Shown in pieces: positions 1 through 6,979 of a stretch of DNA of 56,810 bases. The notes under the pieces are model-generated. The model saw only the letters and a program-made list of their open reading frames with translations, was not told the origin of the DNA and did no database searches. Within the stretch, counting starts at the first letter, position 1. Each line of letters begins with the position of its first letter. Source of the DNA: Candidatus Heteroscillospira lomanii (GTDB lineage Bacteria; Bacillota; Clostridia; Oscillospirales; Oscillospiraceae); the NCBI GenBank assembly GCA_904419385.1, contig CAJFRI010000002.1:1-56810 (forward strand). The letters are read 5' to 3'. The position numbers were made by a program, and so were the translations under genes.

Positions 1-140
1 AGGTGTTCGCCAAGAGCGAGGTGAAGGTGTGGGAGTGCCGCAACTGCGGACACATCGTCATCGGCACCGCCGCCCCCGAGATCTGCCCCACCTGCGCCCA
101 TCCGCAGAGCTATTTTGAGATCCGCTGCGAGAACTATTGA
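1..140 (+). CDS. Rubrerythrin, C-terminal rubredoxin-like end (partial)
   Basis: The window opens inside a gene read in the frame that starts at base 3. The visible 45 residues carry CRNCGH followed 12 residues later by CPTCAHP, the two CxxC knuckles of a rubredoxin-type iron site, and end in YFEIRCENY. This is the usual C-terminus of rubrerythrin, a cytosolic di-iron peroxidase that protects anaerobes from peroxide. The four-helix di-iron domain lies outside the window. A strong terminator follows 17 bases after the stop, so this is the last gene of its transcript. Confidence 0.85.
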   Translation, partial: VFAKSEVKVWECRNCGHIVIGTAAPEICPTCAHPQSYFEIRCENY

Positions 141-157
141 TCGCGGCCGTAAATGAC

Positions 158-186
158 AAAAAAGCGCCCCGCAGGGGCGCTTTTTT
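158..186 (+). terminator. Rho-independent terminator after rubrerythrin
   Basis: A 13-base perfect stem (A-run plus GCGCCCC, loop GCA) is followed by six T residues. It separates rubrerythrin from the next promoter. Confidence 0.93.
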
Positions 187-193
187 GCTCTGC

Positions 194-222
194 TTGACAA
201 GCCGGGCGCTCGATGCTATCAT
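194..222 (+). promoter_or_regulatory. Sigma-A type promoter
   Basis: TTGACA at 194-199 and TATCAT at 217-222 with a 17-base spacer. It starts just after the terminator and about 38 bases upstream of the small membrane protein gene. Confidence 0.8.
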
Positions 223-259
223 GAACAGCGTGTGAAAAAGTCAAACGGAGGCGTTGAGA

Positions 260-574
260 TTGAAGAAAAAGAAAGAGCCCGACCGCCCGAAGCCGCCGGT
301 GATCGACAGCGAGTCGCGCAGCCTTTTCGACCGCAAGGCCGATACAGCCGGCTTTGTCGGCATGTGTATTTTTGCGCTGATCGTGATGGCACTGCAGCTC
401 TATTTCGGCCTGCCGTTCGGAGAGATACCGGCCATACTGCTGAGCTTTGTGGCTGTGAGCCTGTTCGCGCGCTTCCGCACGACCAGGGACAGGACCTTCA
501 TCGCCCTTGGATTTATCGCAGCGCTTGCGAGCCTGTCATTCCTCTGTTTGTATTTTATAGACATGTTCTCGTGA
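260..574 (+). CDS. Small hypothetical membrane protein
   Basis: A 104-residue protein of unknown function. A basic, cytoplasm-like N-terminus (KKKKEPDRPKPP) is followed by three hydrophobic segments at roughly residues 33-50, 52-68 and 80-100. GGAGG at 247-251 sits eight bases before a TTG at 260; another TTG at 254 is too close to the ribosome site, so 260 is preferred. It has its own promoter and terminator and is therefore monocistronic. I recognise no family. Confidence 0.7.
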   Translation: MKKKKEPDRPKPPVIDSESRSLFDRKADTAGFVGMCIFALIVMALQLYFGLPFGEIPAILLSFVAVSLFARFRTTRDRTFIALGFIAALASLSFLCLYFIDMFS

Positions 575-599
575 AGGGCGATGTCTGAACATATAACTG

Positions 600-630
600 A
601 AGCCGCGGCTATGGCCGCGGCTTTTTTATT
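600..630 (+). terminator. Rho-independent terminator
   Basis: Ten-base stem AAGCCGCGGC with loop TATG, then a T-run. It ends the small membrane protein transcript; on the minus strand it lacks a T-run, so it does not clearly serve the converging LysR gene. Confidence 0.88.
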
Positions 631-646
631 TTGCAAAAGAGGAGCC

Positions 647-1555
647 TCACGCCATCGGTTCCTTGAGATGGCGTTTTATCAGTTCGAGATAATATGTCTC
701 CGCCTGCGAGAACACAGTCCCCCGCCTGTAGGCTATGGCGTGGGTCCAGTAGGCCTTGGGCCGCAGGGAAAAGCACTTCACCCGCGGGTCGGGCGAGACC
801 AGGGTCTCGACGAGGATGGACGGTCCCAGGCCGTCTTTCACCATCTGGCTCGCGACCATGCCGCCGTTGCACTCCATGAGTATCTGGGGCTCAAACCCGG
901 CCATGGCAAAGCGCTCGTCCGCTATCATGCGGGCGTTTATGCCCTTGCGCAGCAGGATGAACTTGCTGTCACGCAGCAGGCTGAGATCGACAGGGGCGTA
1001 GGGCGGCGCGGAGGCGGCCCCGGCGGCGAGCGGGTGCGACGCCGGAAGCGCCAGCACTATCTCGCATGTGCCTATTGGGATGAGTATCAGCTCGGGCGGG
1101 GTGGGGCGCGCGGTGCCGTATCCCATGATGGCCCAGTCGACCCGCCCGGCCATGAGCTCTTCCTCCACCTGTTCGCTCGCCGTGAGCTGTATGCTGTATC
1201 CGGGATACTTCCTGTGGAATTTCGGGAAAGTCTCCCGGAATATTTTTTCCCCGACGCTCCTGTTCACGCCTATGCTTATCCGGCCGGTGGAGCCGTCGGC
1301 TATGTCGTCGAGCTCCTTGTGCAGCTGCTTGTCGATGTCGAGCATGCGCCGCGCGGCGTCGACATATTTCTCACCGGCGTAGGTGAGTATCAGCTTTTTC
1401 TGCATACGGTGGAACAGCGGGGTGTGCAGCTCCTCCTCGAGCTGGAGCAGGTAGCCGTTGAGCGCGGAGCGGGAGATATACAGTTCCTCCGCCGCGTGCG
1501 ATATGTTCTGACATTCGGCGATCTTGACTATGTAATAGAGCTGTTTGAGATTCAT
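647..1555 (-). CDS. LysR-family transcriptional regulator
   Basis: A 302-residue LysR-type regulator, the usual length for the family. Residues 1-60 hold the winged helix-turn-helix (MNLKQLYYIV, then HAAEELYISRSALN as the recognition region) and residues about 90-290 the periplasmic-binding-protein-like effector domain. It starts at an ATG preceded by GGAGGCAGC on the minus strand. It is divergent from the HD-domain and TctC/Bug genes, the classic LysR arrangement, so those genes are its probable targets. The ligand is unknown; the neighbouring Bug-type receptor suggests a carboxylate-like compound, which is inference. Confidence 0.93.
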   Translation of the reverse strand: MNLKQLYYIVKIAECQNISHAAEELYISRSALNGYLLQLEEELHTPLFHRMQKKLILTYAGEKYVDAARRMLDIDKQLHKELDDIADGSTGRISIGVNRSVGEKIFRETFPKFHRKYPGYSIQLTASEQVEEELMAGRVDWAIMGYGTARPTPPELILIPIGTCEIVLALPASHPLAAGAASAPPYAPVDLSLLRDSKFILLRKGINARMIADERFAMAGFEPQILMECNGGMVASQMVKDGLGPSILVETLVSPDPRVKCFSLRPKAYWTHAIAYRRGTVFSQAETYYLELIKRHLKEPMA

Positions 1556-1607
1556 GCTGCCTCCAAGTGTTATATAAAACCGACAGATATCGCTATTTTT
1601 TAAATAC

Positions 1608-1636
1608 TTTACATACTATTATAAAGCCAATATAAT
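1608..1636 (+). promoter_or_regulatory. Promoter of the HD / Bug transcript
   Basis: TTTACA at 1608-1613 and TATAAT at 1631-1636, spacer 17. It lies in the AT-rich intergenic region divergent from the LysR gene. Confidence 0.8.
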
Positions 1637-1656
1637 AAAAATGCAATCAATGAATG

Positions 1657-1670
1657 TGAGATATATCTCA
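1657..1670. promoter_or_regulatory. Perfect 14-bp palindrome, candidate operator
   Basis: TGAGATATATCTCA is a perfect inverted repeat about 20 bases downstream of the -10 box and about 30 bases upstream of the HD-domain gene. Its place in the early transcribed region suits a repressor or LysR-type site; the binding protein is not shown by sequence. Confidence 0.45.
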
Positions 1671-1701
1671 AAAATGTACAATCACGGAGAGAGGACCGGC
1701 C

Positions 1702-2283
1702 ATGGAACTTAACGAAATAAAGCGGCGCGTCGCGGCGTCGCTGCCGATAGTGGATGAGATAAAAAACGCACAGCTGCGCGAGAAAGTGATAGAGGCGTGG
1801 GCAGTTTCGCTCAGTGAAAACGGCTATACGTCGATAGAAGAGATAGAAGGCTCGGGAAAGCCGGGAGGGTACACTATAGGTGACCAGGCCCAGCATGTCA
1901 TGTGTGTGACGCGCCTGGCGCTTGCAATGGCAGAGATAATCCAGAGCAGTTACGGCAAGGACATGCATATTGAGAGGGATATGCTGATTGCAGCCGGACT
2001 GTGTCACGATGTGGGCAAACCATATGAATATAACATTGCAAAACGCGCACTATGGCAGAGCGAACCGGAGCGCTATGGCAATCCGCCGCTGCGCCATACA
2101 CTGTACGGTGTTTACATAGCGCTGCGGGTGGGGCTGCCGGAGGAGATTGCCCACGTCTGCGGGTGCCACTCGCCGGAGGGTGAACTGGTGCAGCGCAGCC
2201 TGCTCGCAACTATAATACACCATGCAGACAAAGCCTCGTGGAGGATACCCGGCTGTTATGACAGATGGGTATTCCCGGACTGA
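1702..2283 (+). CDS. HD-domain phosphohydrolase-like protein
   Basis: A 193-residue protein with an HD metal-binding fold: His65 in QAQHVMCV, the H102-D103 doublet in LCHDVGKP, His132 in RHTLYG, His156 in GCHSPEG and H174/D176 in IIHHADKAS. These match the order of metal ligands in HD hydrolases that act on phosphoester substrates. GGAGAGAGGA precedes the ATG. It stands 59 bases upstream of the Bug-type receptor gene on the same strand and is divergent from the LysR gene. The substrate is not evident; no nucleotidyltransferase or GGDEF partner is present. Confidence 0.85.
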   Translation: MELNEIKRRVAASLPIVDEIKNAQLREKVIEAWAVSLSENGYTSIEEIEGSGKPGGYTIGDQAQHVMCVTRLALAMAEIIQSSYGKDMHIERDMLIAAGLCHDVGKPYEYNIAKRALWQSEPERYGNPPLRHTLYGVYIALRVGLPEEIAHVCGCHSPEGELVQRSLLATIIHHADKASWRIPGCYDRWVFPD

Positions 2284-2342
2284 ATTGAGCGAAATAAACA
2301 GCTGTTTATAAAAGAAAATCCAACTTGAAAGGAGACAATTTA

Positions 2343-3404
2343 ATGAAAAAAGTAAAGCCAGCAATAAGCCTGGTACTGGCACTGTCGTTTATCCTCGTTC
2401 TTGCTGCCTGCGGAGGGACGGCATCGAGCCCGCCGGCAGAGGAGACTTCAAGTCCGCCGGCAGATGACGTAGCCAGTCCGGCTCCTGAGGCAAGCACATG
2501 GGAGCCGGAGAAAACGGTGGAGATGATAGTCATAGGTGCCGCCGGCGGTGCGACCGACCTGCTTGCACGTGCGATAGAGGGAGTGTGGAGCAACCACTGT
2601 GACCAGCCGCTGCTTATAACCAACATGCCTGGCGGCGGTGGAGTTACCGGAGCGATGGCCGTCGCATCTTCTGAGCCCGACGGCTACACAATAGAGATGG
2701 GATATGGGTCCGGCAACGACATGGCGATGATGTATCTCCAGGAACTCGAGTATGATCCGTTCACCATGCTGGAGCCGCTGTGTCTCATGTCTGTGCACAA
2801 CATTGCCATAGTGGCGCCCATAGACTCAGAGTTCAACACCATGGCCGACGTGGTCGAGTGGGCGGAAGCCCATCCTGACACTCCCGTAACAGCCTCAGTC
2901 GCGACGGCAAACGGAAATGTCGACCTTGTGCTCCAGGCTGTCAGGCAGTGCACAGGGATAGATATGAGTATAGTCCCACATGACGGCGGCGCGCAGGCCA
3001 TGACCGATCTGCTCAGTGGATCCTATATGATAGGCGGTGGGCACCCGGCGGAGATATATTCGTATATCGAGTCCGGCCAGCTCAAAGCGATAGCCGTCTC
3101 CGGTGAGGAGAGAGACCCGGCATTCCCGGATGTCCCGACGCTTAAGGAACAGGGAATAGATTTCTCGTCCTACGGCTCGATAAAGGGACTGGCTGTCCCT
3201 GTAGGCACGCCTGATGAGATAAAGCAGTACTATGAAGCTCTGTTTGCCGAGATAGCTGCAGACCCTGAGTTCGAGGAGAAAATGTCAGCGATGGCTCAGC
3301 CTGTTGTGTATATGGACACAGAAGAATTCACTCAATTTTTTGCCGATGCAAATGCCGATAACAAGCGGCTCATAGAAGACCTTGGGCTGGCATATTATCA
3401 GTGA
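2343..3404 (+). CDS. TctC/Bug-family substrate-binding lipoprotein
   Basis: A 353-residue exported receptor. The N-terminus is a lipoprotein signal (MKKVKPAIS, hydrophobic core, LAAC at the lipobox), followed by a Ser/Pro/Glu-rich spacer and the Bug fold from about residue 55 (VEMIVIGAAGGATDLLAR, PGGGGVTGAMAV, SGEERDPAFPDVPTLKEQG near the C-terminus, typical of the family). Such receptors feed the tripartite tricarboxylate transporter (TctA/TctB). Neither membrane subunit is in the window, so this is an orphan receptor next to an HD protein and a LysR regulator. AAAGGAGA eight bases upstream selects the ATG at 2343. A terminator follows. Confidence 0.9.
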   Translation: MKKVKPAISLVLALSFILVLAACGGTASSPPAEETSSPPADDVASPAPEASTWEPEKTVEMIVIGAAGGATDLLARAIEGVWSNHCDQPLLITNMPGGGGVTGAMAVASSEPDGYTIEMGYGSGNDMAMMYLQELEYDPFTMLEPLCLMSVHNIAIVAPIDSEFNTMADVVEWAEAHPDTPVTASVATANGNVDLVLQAVRQCTGIDMSIVPHDGGAQAMTDLLSGSYMIGGGHPAEIYSYIESGQLKAIAVSGEERDPAFPDVPTLKEQGIDFSSYGSIKGLAVPVGTPDEIKQYYEALFAEIAADPEFEEKMSAMAQPVVYMDTEEFTQFFADANADNKRLIEDLGLAYYQ

Positions 3405-3420
3405 GCCAGGGGAAAACAGA

Positions 3421-3455
3421 GCGCACCCGCCGAAATGCGGGTGCGCTTATTTTAT
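3421..3455 (+). terminator. Rho-independent terminator after the Bug receptor
   Basis: Ten-base stem GCGCACCCGC with loop CGAAAT, followed by TTATTTTAT. Confidence 0.87.
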
Positions 3456-3506
3456 CGGCATATACCCGCCCGGCGCGTCATATGCTCCACGCGGGAGGTG
3501 GCAGCC

Positions 3507-5216
3507 GTGGCTGGGCCGGAGACGGGATTCATATGGCGGATAGGCAAATACATACGTCTGTCGCGCGAGGACGGGGGCGTGGTGTCGGAGTCGGTCGTGA
3601 ACCAGGACAGGATACTCACCGACGAGATACCGCGCCTTTTCGCGCCGGGCGAATACGAGGTGGTCGACACATACATCGACGACGGCACGAGCGGCACGAC
3701 GGGAGCCGAGCGGGCGGGATTCCTGCGCATGGCGCAAGACCTGCGCCTCGGCCGGATAAACTGTGTGATAGTGAAAAACCTCTCCCGCGCGTTTCGAAAC
3801 AGCGCCGATCAGGGGAAGTTTCTCGAGGAATTCGTCCCGCTCTGCGGGGCGCGGTTCATCTCGCTTTATGAACCGGCGATAGATACGTTCCTGAACCCGG
3901 AGGCGGCGCACGGGCTTGAGGTGTCGATAACCGGGCTCATAAACGAGCAGTACGCCTACAAGACCTCGCTCGACGTGCGCCGAACGTTCCGCGCCAAGCG
4001 GGAGAAAGGCGAGTTCATCGGGGCTTTTGCGCCGTACGGCTACGCCAAGGACCCGCAGGACAAAAACGCCCTGATCGTCGACGGGGAGGCCGCGGCCACA
4101 GTGCGCGACATATTTGCCTGGCGGGTCAGCGGCGGGCTGAGCAGCCGCGCCATAGCCAGAAAACTCAACGCCCTCGGCGTGCCGAATCCGGCGGAATACA
4201 AGCGCTCGCGCGGCCTGCGCTTCAAAAACCCGCACTCGGCCGACAACGACGGCCTCTGGAGCCCGGCCACGGTCGCGCGCATACTCGCCGACCCCATATA
4301 CACAGGCACGATGCGTCAGGGCCGCCAGCGCGTGATAAGCTACAAGGTGCACCGGCGAGTTGCCGTCCCGGAGAGCGGATGGGTCACGGTCGAGGGCGCG
4401 GCGCCGCAGATAATCAGCCGGGAGACCTTTGACGCGGCGCGCGCAGCGGCGGCGCTCACATCGCGCTCGGCTCCCGGGCAGGGGGAGGCGCACACTTTTG
4501 CCGGCCTTGTCGTCTGCGCCGAGTGCGGCAAGAGGATGCACCGCCGCACATCGAAAGGCTGCGCATATTATGTCTGCCGCACCCGCGCGGACAAATCGCC
4601 GGAGCGCTGCAAAGCTCGGTCGGTCAGGGAAGAAGCGCTCACCTCGGCCGTCCTTGCGGCCATACGCCGGGTGCTGGAGCTGTCGCCGGCCGAGACGGAG
4701 CTCGCCGCCAGACGCGCTGCGGAACCGGCAGAGGATGTATTCAGCGGCGAGGCGCTGATCGAACAGAACGAAAAAGAGCTCGCCGCCGCGTCGGAGCGGC
4801 TGGACGAGCTCTATATAGATTGGAAAGACGGAGTGATCTCGCGCGAGCAGTACCTGCGCCTGCGCGGGCGGTATTCGGAGAAGCTGGCGCTGCTGCGCGA
4901 GCGCGCCGAGCGCCTGAGCAGAGCTCCGGAGCGCCGGGACGGGGAGCTCTGCGGCGAGATAGACGAGTTCATAAAAACGCACACGGTCTCCGGCCTGAGC
5001 CGGGGGCTGACCACGGCGCTCATAGGCTCCGTGCGCGTGCGCGGCGGGGAGGTGGAGCGGATAGAGTTCCGCTTTTCCGCGCCGGAAGGCTGTGCCGGGC
5101 TGAGCGGCGCGGATTTCTCCGGCGGGGAGGGGCTCGGCGAGTGCCTTGCGTGCTATTTCCGCGGGCTGCGGCGGCTCACGGCGGAGATCTCCTCGAGCAG
5201 CGATTCCGGCGCATAG
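3507..5216 (+). CDS. Large serine recombinase (resolvase/invertase family)
   Basis: A 569-residue site-specific recombinase that would cut and rejoin DNA through a phosphoserine link. The catalytic domain begins at once (KYIRLSRED, nucleophile Ser19; VVNQDRIL; YIDDGTSGT; VKNLSRAFRN), then a Recombinase domain (PYGYAKDP, VRDIFAWRVSG, ARILADPIYTGTM), a zinc beta-ribbon (CAECGKRMHRR ... YVCRTR ... RCKAR) and a long coiled coil of about residues 400-480. GGGAGGTG at 3493-3500 points to the GTG at 3507. The 3' 64 bases overlap the converging gene. No phage or conjugation genes, excisionase or obvious att repeats accompany it, so its element is small, decayed, or it acts locally. Confidence 0.92.
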   Translation: MAGPETGFIWRIGKYIRLSREDGGVVSESVVNQDRILTDEIPRLFAPGEYEVVDTYIDDGTSGTTGAERAGFLRMAQDLRLGRINCVIVKNLSRAFRNSADQGKFLEEFVPLCGARFISLYEPAIDTFLNPEAAHGLEVSITGLINEQYAYKTSLDVRRTFRAKREKGEFIGAFAPYGYAKDPQDKNALIVDGEAAATVRDIFAWRVSGGLSSRAIARKLNALGVPNPAEYKRSRGLRFKNPHSADNDGLWSPATVARILADPIYTGTMRQGRQRVISYKVHRRVAVPESGWVTVEGAAPQIISRETFDAARAAAALTSRSAPGQGEAHTFAGLVVCAECGKRMHRRTSKGCAYYVCRTRADKSPERCKARSVREEALTSAVLAAIRRVLELSPAETELAARRAAEPAEDVFSGEALIEQNEKELAAASERLDELYIDWKDGVISREQYLRLRGRYSEKLALLRERAERLSRAPERRDGELCGEIDEFIKTHTVSGLSRGLTTALIGSVRVRGGEVERIEFRFSAPEGCAGLSGADFSGGEGLGECLACYFRGLRRLTAEISSSSDSGA

Positions 5217-5935
5217 CGCGGCCCGCGCACGGAATATACCCCGTGCGAGCGCAGCACCCCGAGCCCGAGCGAGCCCTCGGGAAATCGGCGCTCGAGCTTG
5301 AGGCGCATGACGCGGCTCATGTGCACCCTGCCGCTCGTGAAGTTGTATGGAATGTCGGCCTCGAGCACGCTGCACTGATAGCGTATGGCCGAGACGGGCG
5401 CGGCGACATAGATATACACCGTGTCCCCGACGGCGACGGAGCTGCTCTGCTTCCAGAGCATCGTGTCGTTGTTCTCGGCGAGATCCTGCTCTATGTCGAA
5501 ATAAGCTGGATTTGCCGGGATGAGCCAGCTGCGAGGGCCGCGCTTTATCGAACCGCGCGGGGCTGTGAGCTCAAAACTGCGGTCGAGCAGGAAGCACAGG
5601 CGTTTTCTATCCACCGTCCCGTCGAGCAGGAGAGTTATCCAGCTCGGGCGGTGCATGTGATACGCGGGCAGCACGCCATCCTCGCCTGACATTGTTCCGG
5701 CGAGGATGGGGTCGCATTTGAGCTCGAGTATGTCCGCGGCGCCGCCGCCCGGCAGGCCGAGCTTTTCGCGCGGGACGGTCATGAACAGCGCATACCATTT
5801 GCGGTTGTCATCGTGGCGGAGCACGGCGTAGTCGGGCATGGAGAGCCACAGATATTCCGGTTTCGTGCCGTACCTGCGCCTGGCGTAACGCATCAGTGAG
5901 GCGCGAAGCGGCGATCTTCCGTTGTTTTCAGGCAT
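5153..5935 (-). CDS. MmcQ/YjbR domain fused to an EVE-like domain
   Basis: A 260-residue protein in two parts. Residues about 8-128 resemble MmcQ/YjbR (CyaY-like) proteins: YGTKPEYLW, DNRKWYALF, LELKCDPIL, HRPSWITLLLDG. Residues about 138-255 resemble an EVE/PUA-like fold (WLIPANPAYFDIE, TMLWKQSSSVAVGDTVYIYV, CSVLEADIPY), a domain that in other proteins binds modified bases. TCAGGAGG seven bases before the ATG supports the start. Its last 21 codons overlap the recombinase in antiparallel frames. Function unknown; a nucleic-acid-related role is inference from fold similarity only. Confidence 0.8.
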   Translation of the reverse strand: MPENNGRSPLRASLMRYARRRYGTKPEYLWLSMPDYAVLRHDDNRKWYALFMTVPREKLGLPGGGAADILELKCDPILAGTMSGEDGVLPAYHMHRPSWITLLLDGTVDRKRLCFLLDRSFELTAPRGSIKRGPRSWLIPANPAYFDIEQDLAENNDTMLWKQSSSVAVGDTVYIYVAAPVSAIRYQCSVLEADIPYNFTSGRVHMSRVMRLKLERRFPEGSLGLGVLRSHGVYSVRGPRYAPESLLEEISAVSRRSPRK

Positions 5936-5963
5936 GTTTCTTCCTCCTGAAAAATGATAATAA

Positions 5964-6920
5964 GATTATATCCATGCGCGCCGGCAAAATCAAGGCCGTT
6001 GTGCATGCGCCGCTGCATCCACCGGTCCAACGGGGCCGACGGGGCCTCAGGGCATACAGGGCGCGACAGGCCCCACCGGGCCGCAGGGAATTCCGGGCGT
6101 GGGCATCGAGTCGGCGCAGAACTTCGTCCCCGGTGCGAGATACCTTGCGGGCGACGTCGTGTTCTACAACGGCGGCCTGTATCAGGTGGAGGTCAACGAC
6201 CCTGTGGGTACGCCCGGCCTCTCGCCCGACTTTGACCTGCTCAGCGTCACCGGTCCGACCGGCGCTCAGGGCCCCATAGGCCCGACCGGCCCGACCGGCC
6301 CGACCGGACCTGCCGGCACTGGTGCGACTGGTCCGACCGGCGCTCAGGGTATCCAGGGCCCGACCGGCCCGACCGGACCTGCCGGCACCGGCGCGACCGG
6401 TCCGACCGGCGCTCAGGGACCGACCGGCCCGACTGGCCCGACCGGACCTGCCGGCACCGGCGCGACTGGTCCGACCGGCGCTCAGGGACCGACCGGCCCG
6501 ACTGGCCCGACCGGACCTGCCGGCACCGGTGCGACCGGCCCGACCGGCCCGCAGGGTACGCAGGGTACTGAAGGCCCGACCGGTCCCACCGGCCCCGCGG
6601 GCACACAGGGTGCCGAGGGTCCGACCGGCCCCACCGGTCCCACCGGCCCCTCCGGCGGCCCGACCGGCCCGACCGGCCCCACCGGACCTGCCGGCACACA
6701 GGGAACCGAGGGCCCGACCGGTCCGACCGGCCCAACCGGCCCGCAGGGAACCGAGGGCCCGACCGGTCCGACCGGTCCCACAGGCCCTGCCGGAAGCGTG
6801 TTGTTCTCGCTCAGCCCGATAAGCCAGCTTTCTTCGAACGCTACCCTCCCCGAGGTCGTAAGTGCGTTCAATCAGCTGGTCGCTGAGCTCAAATCCACGG
6901 GAGTAATGCGCAATAACTGA
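5964..6920 (+). CDS. Collagen-like (GPT-repeat) surface protein, 5' end unresolved
   Basis: The stop-free frame from 5964 encodes a Cys/Ala stretch (CACAAAS), about 30 residues of Gly-X-Y, a non-repetitive segment of about 50 residues ([18 protein letters not shown] ... DFDLLSV), some 170 residues of Gly-Pro-Thr-rich collagen repeats and a 40-residue C-terminal tail ([19 protein letters not shown]). This layout is that of exosporium filament proteins of spore formers. No ATG, GTG or TTG lies in frame before the GTG at 6099, which has no ribosome site and would omit the first collagen block. An ATG at 5974 is in another frame and a single missing base near 6000 would join it. The start is therefore truncated, frameshifted or mis-assembled. 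Confidence 0.75.
   Translation, partial: DYIHARRQNQGRCACAAASTGPTGPTGPQGIQGATGPTGPQGIPGVGIESAQNFVPGARYLAGDVVFYNGGLYQVEVNDPVGTPGLSPDFDLLSVTGPTGAQGPIGPTGPTGPTGPAGTGATGPTGAQGIQGPTGPTGPAGTGATGPTGAQGPTGPTGPTGPAGTGATGPTGAQGPTGPTGPTGPAGTGATGPTGPQGTQGTEGPTGPTGPAGTQGAEGPTGPTGPTGPSGGPTGPTGPTGPAGTQGTEGPTGPTGPTGPQGTEGPTGPTGPTGPAGSVLFSLSPISQLSSNATLPEVVSAFNQLVAELKSTGVMRNN
6247..6800 (+). repeat. Collagen-coding tandem repeats
   Basis: Nine-base units coding Gly-Pro-Thr are nested in near-identical higher-order units of about 60-72 bases (for example around 6304, 6373, 6439 and 6505), each ending in the same [15 protein letters not shown]-coding block. The copies differ by few silent changes, which suggests recent duplication and length variability. 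Confidence 0.85.
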
Positions 6921-6933
6921 CACTAAAGCATAT

Positions 6934-6956
6934 GGAGCCGGCCCAGCGCCGGCTCC
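6934..6956 (+). terminator. Hairpin after collagen gene, weak terminator
   Basis: GGAGCCGGC pairs with GCCGGCTCC across a five-base loop. Only a short TTCC follows, so it may attenuate rather than stop transcription into the glycosyltransferase. Confidence 0.4.
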
Positions 6957-6979
6957 TTCCGCATGAAAGGAGTGCTGAT

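Noticed and set aside
3507-5216. Prophage or integrative conjugative element
   Set aside because: Only the recombinase is present; no structural, replication, relaxase or excisionase gene and no visible direct att repeats nearby.
3447-5375. Long open frame on the minus strand (642 codons)
   Set aside because: It lies opposite the recombinase, is full of Arg/Ala/Gly from GC-rich complement and shows no domain; shadow of the real gene.
6247-6800. CRISPR-like array
   Set aside because: Repeats are contiguous and in frame, with no spacers; they code for collagen triplets.
5928-6923. Minus-strand Gly/Arg/Ala-rich frame opposite the collagen repeats
   Set aside because: Any GPT-coding repeat gives an open complementary frame; the Gly-X-Y reading with recognisable flanking domains is the plausible one.
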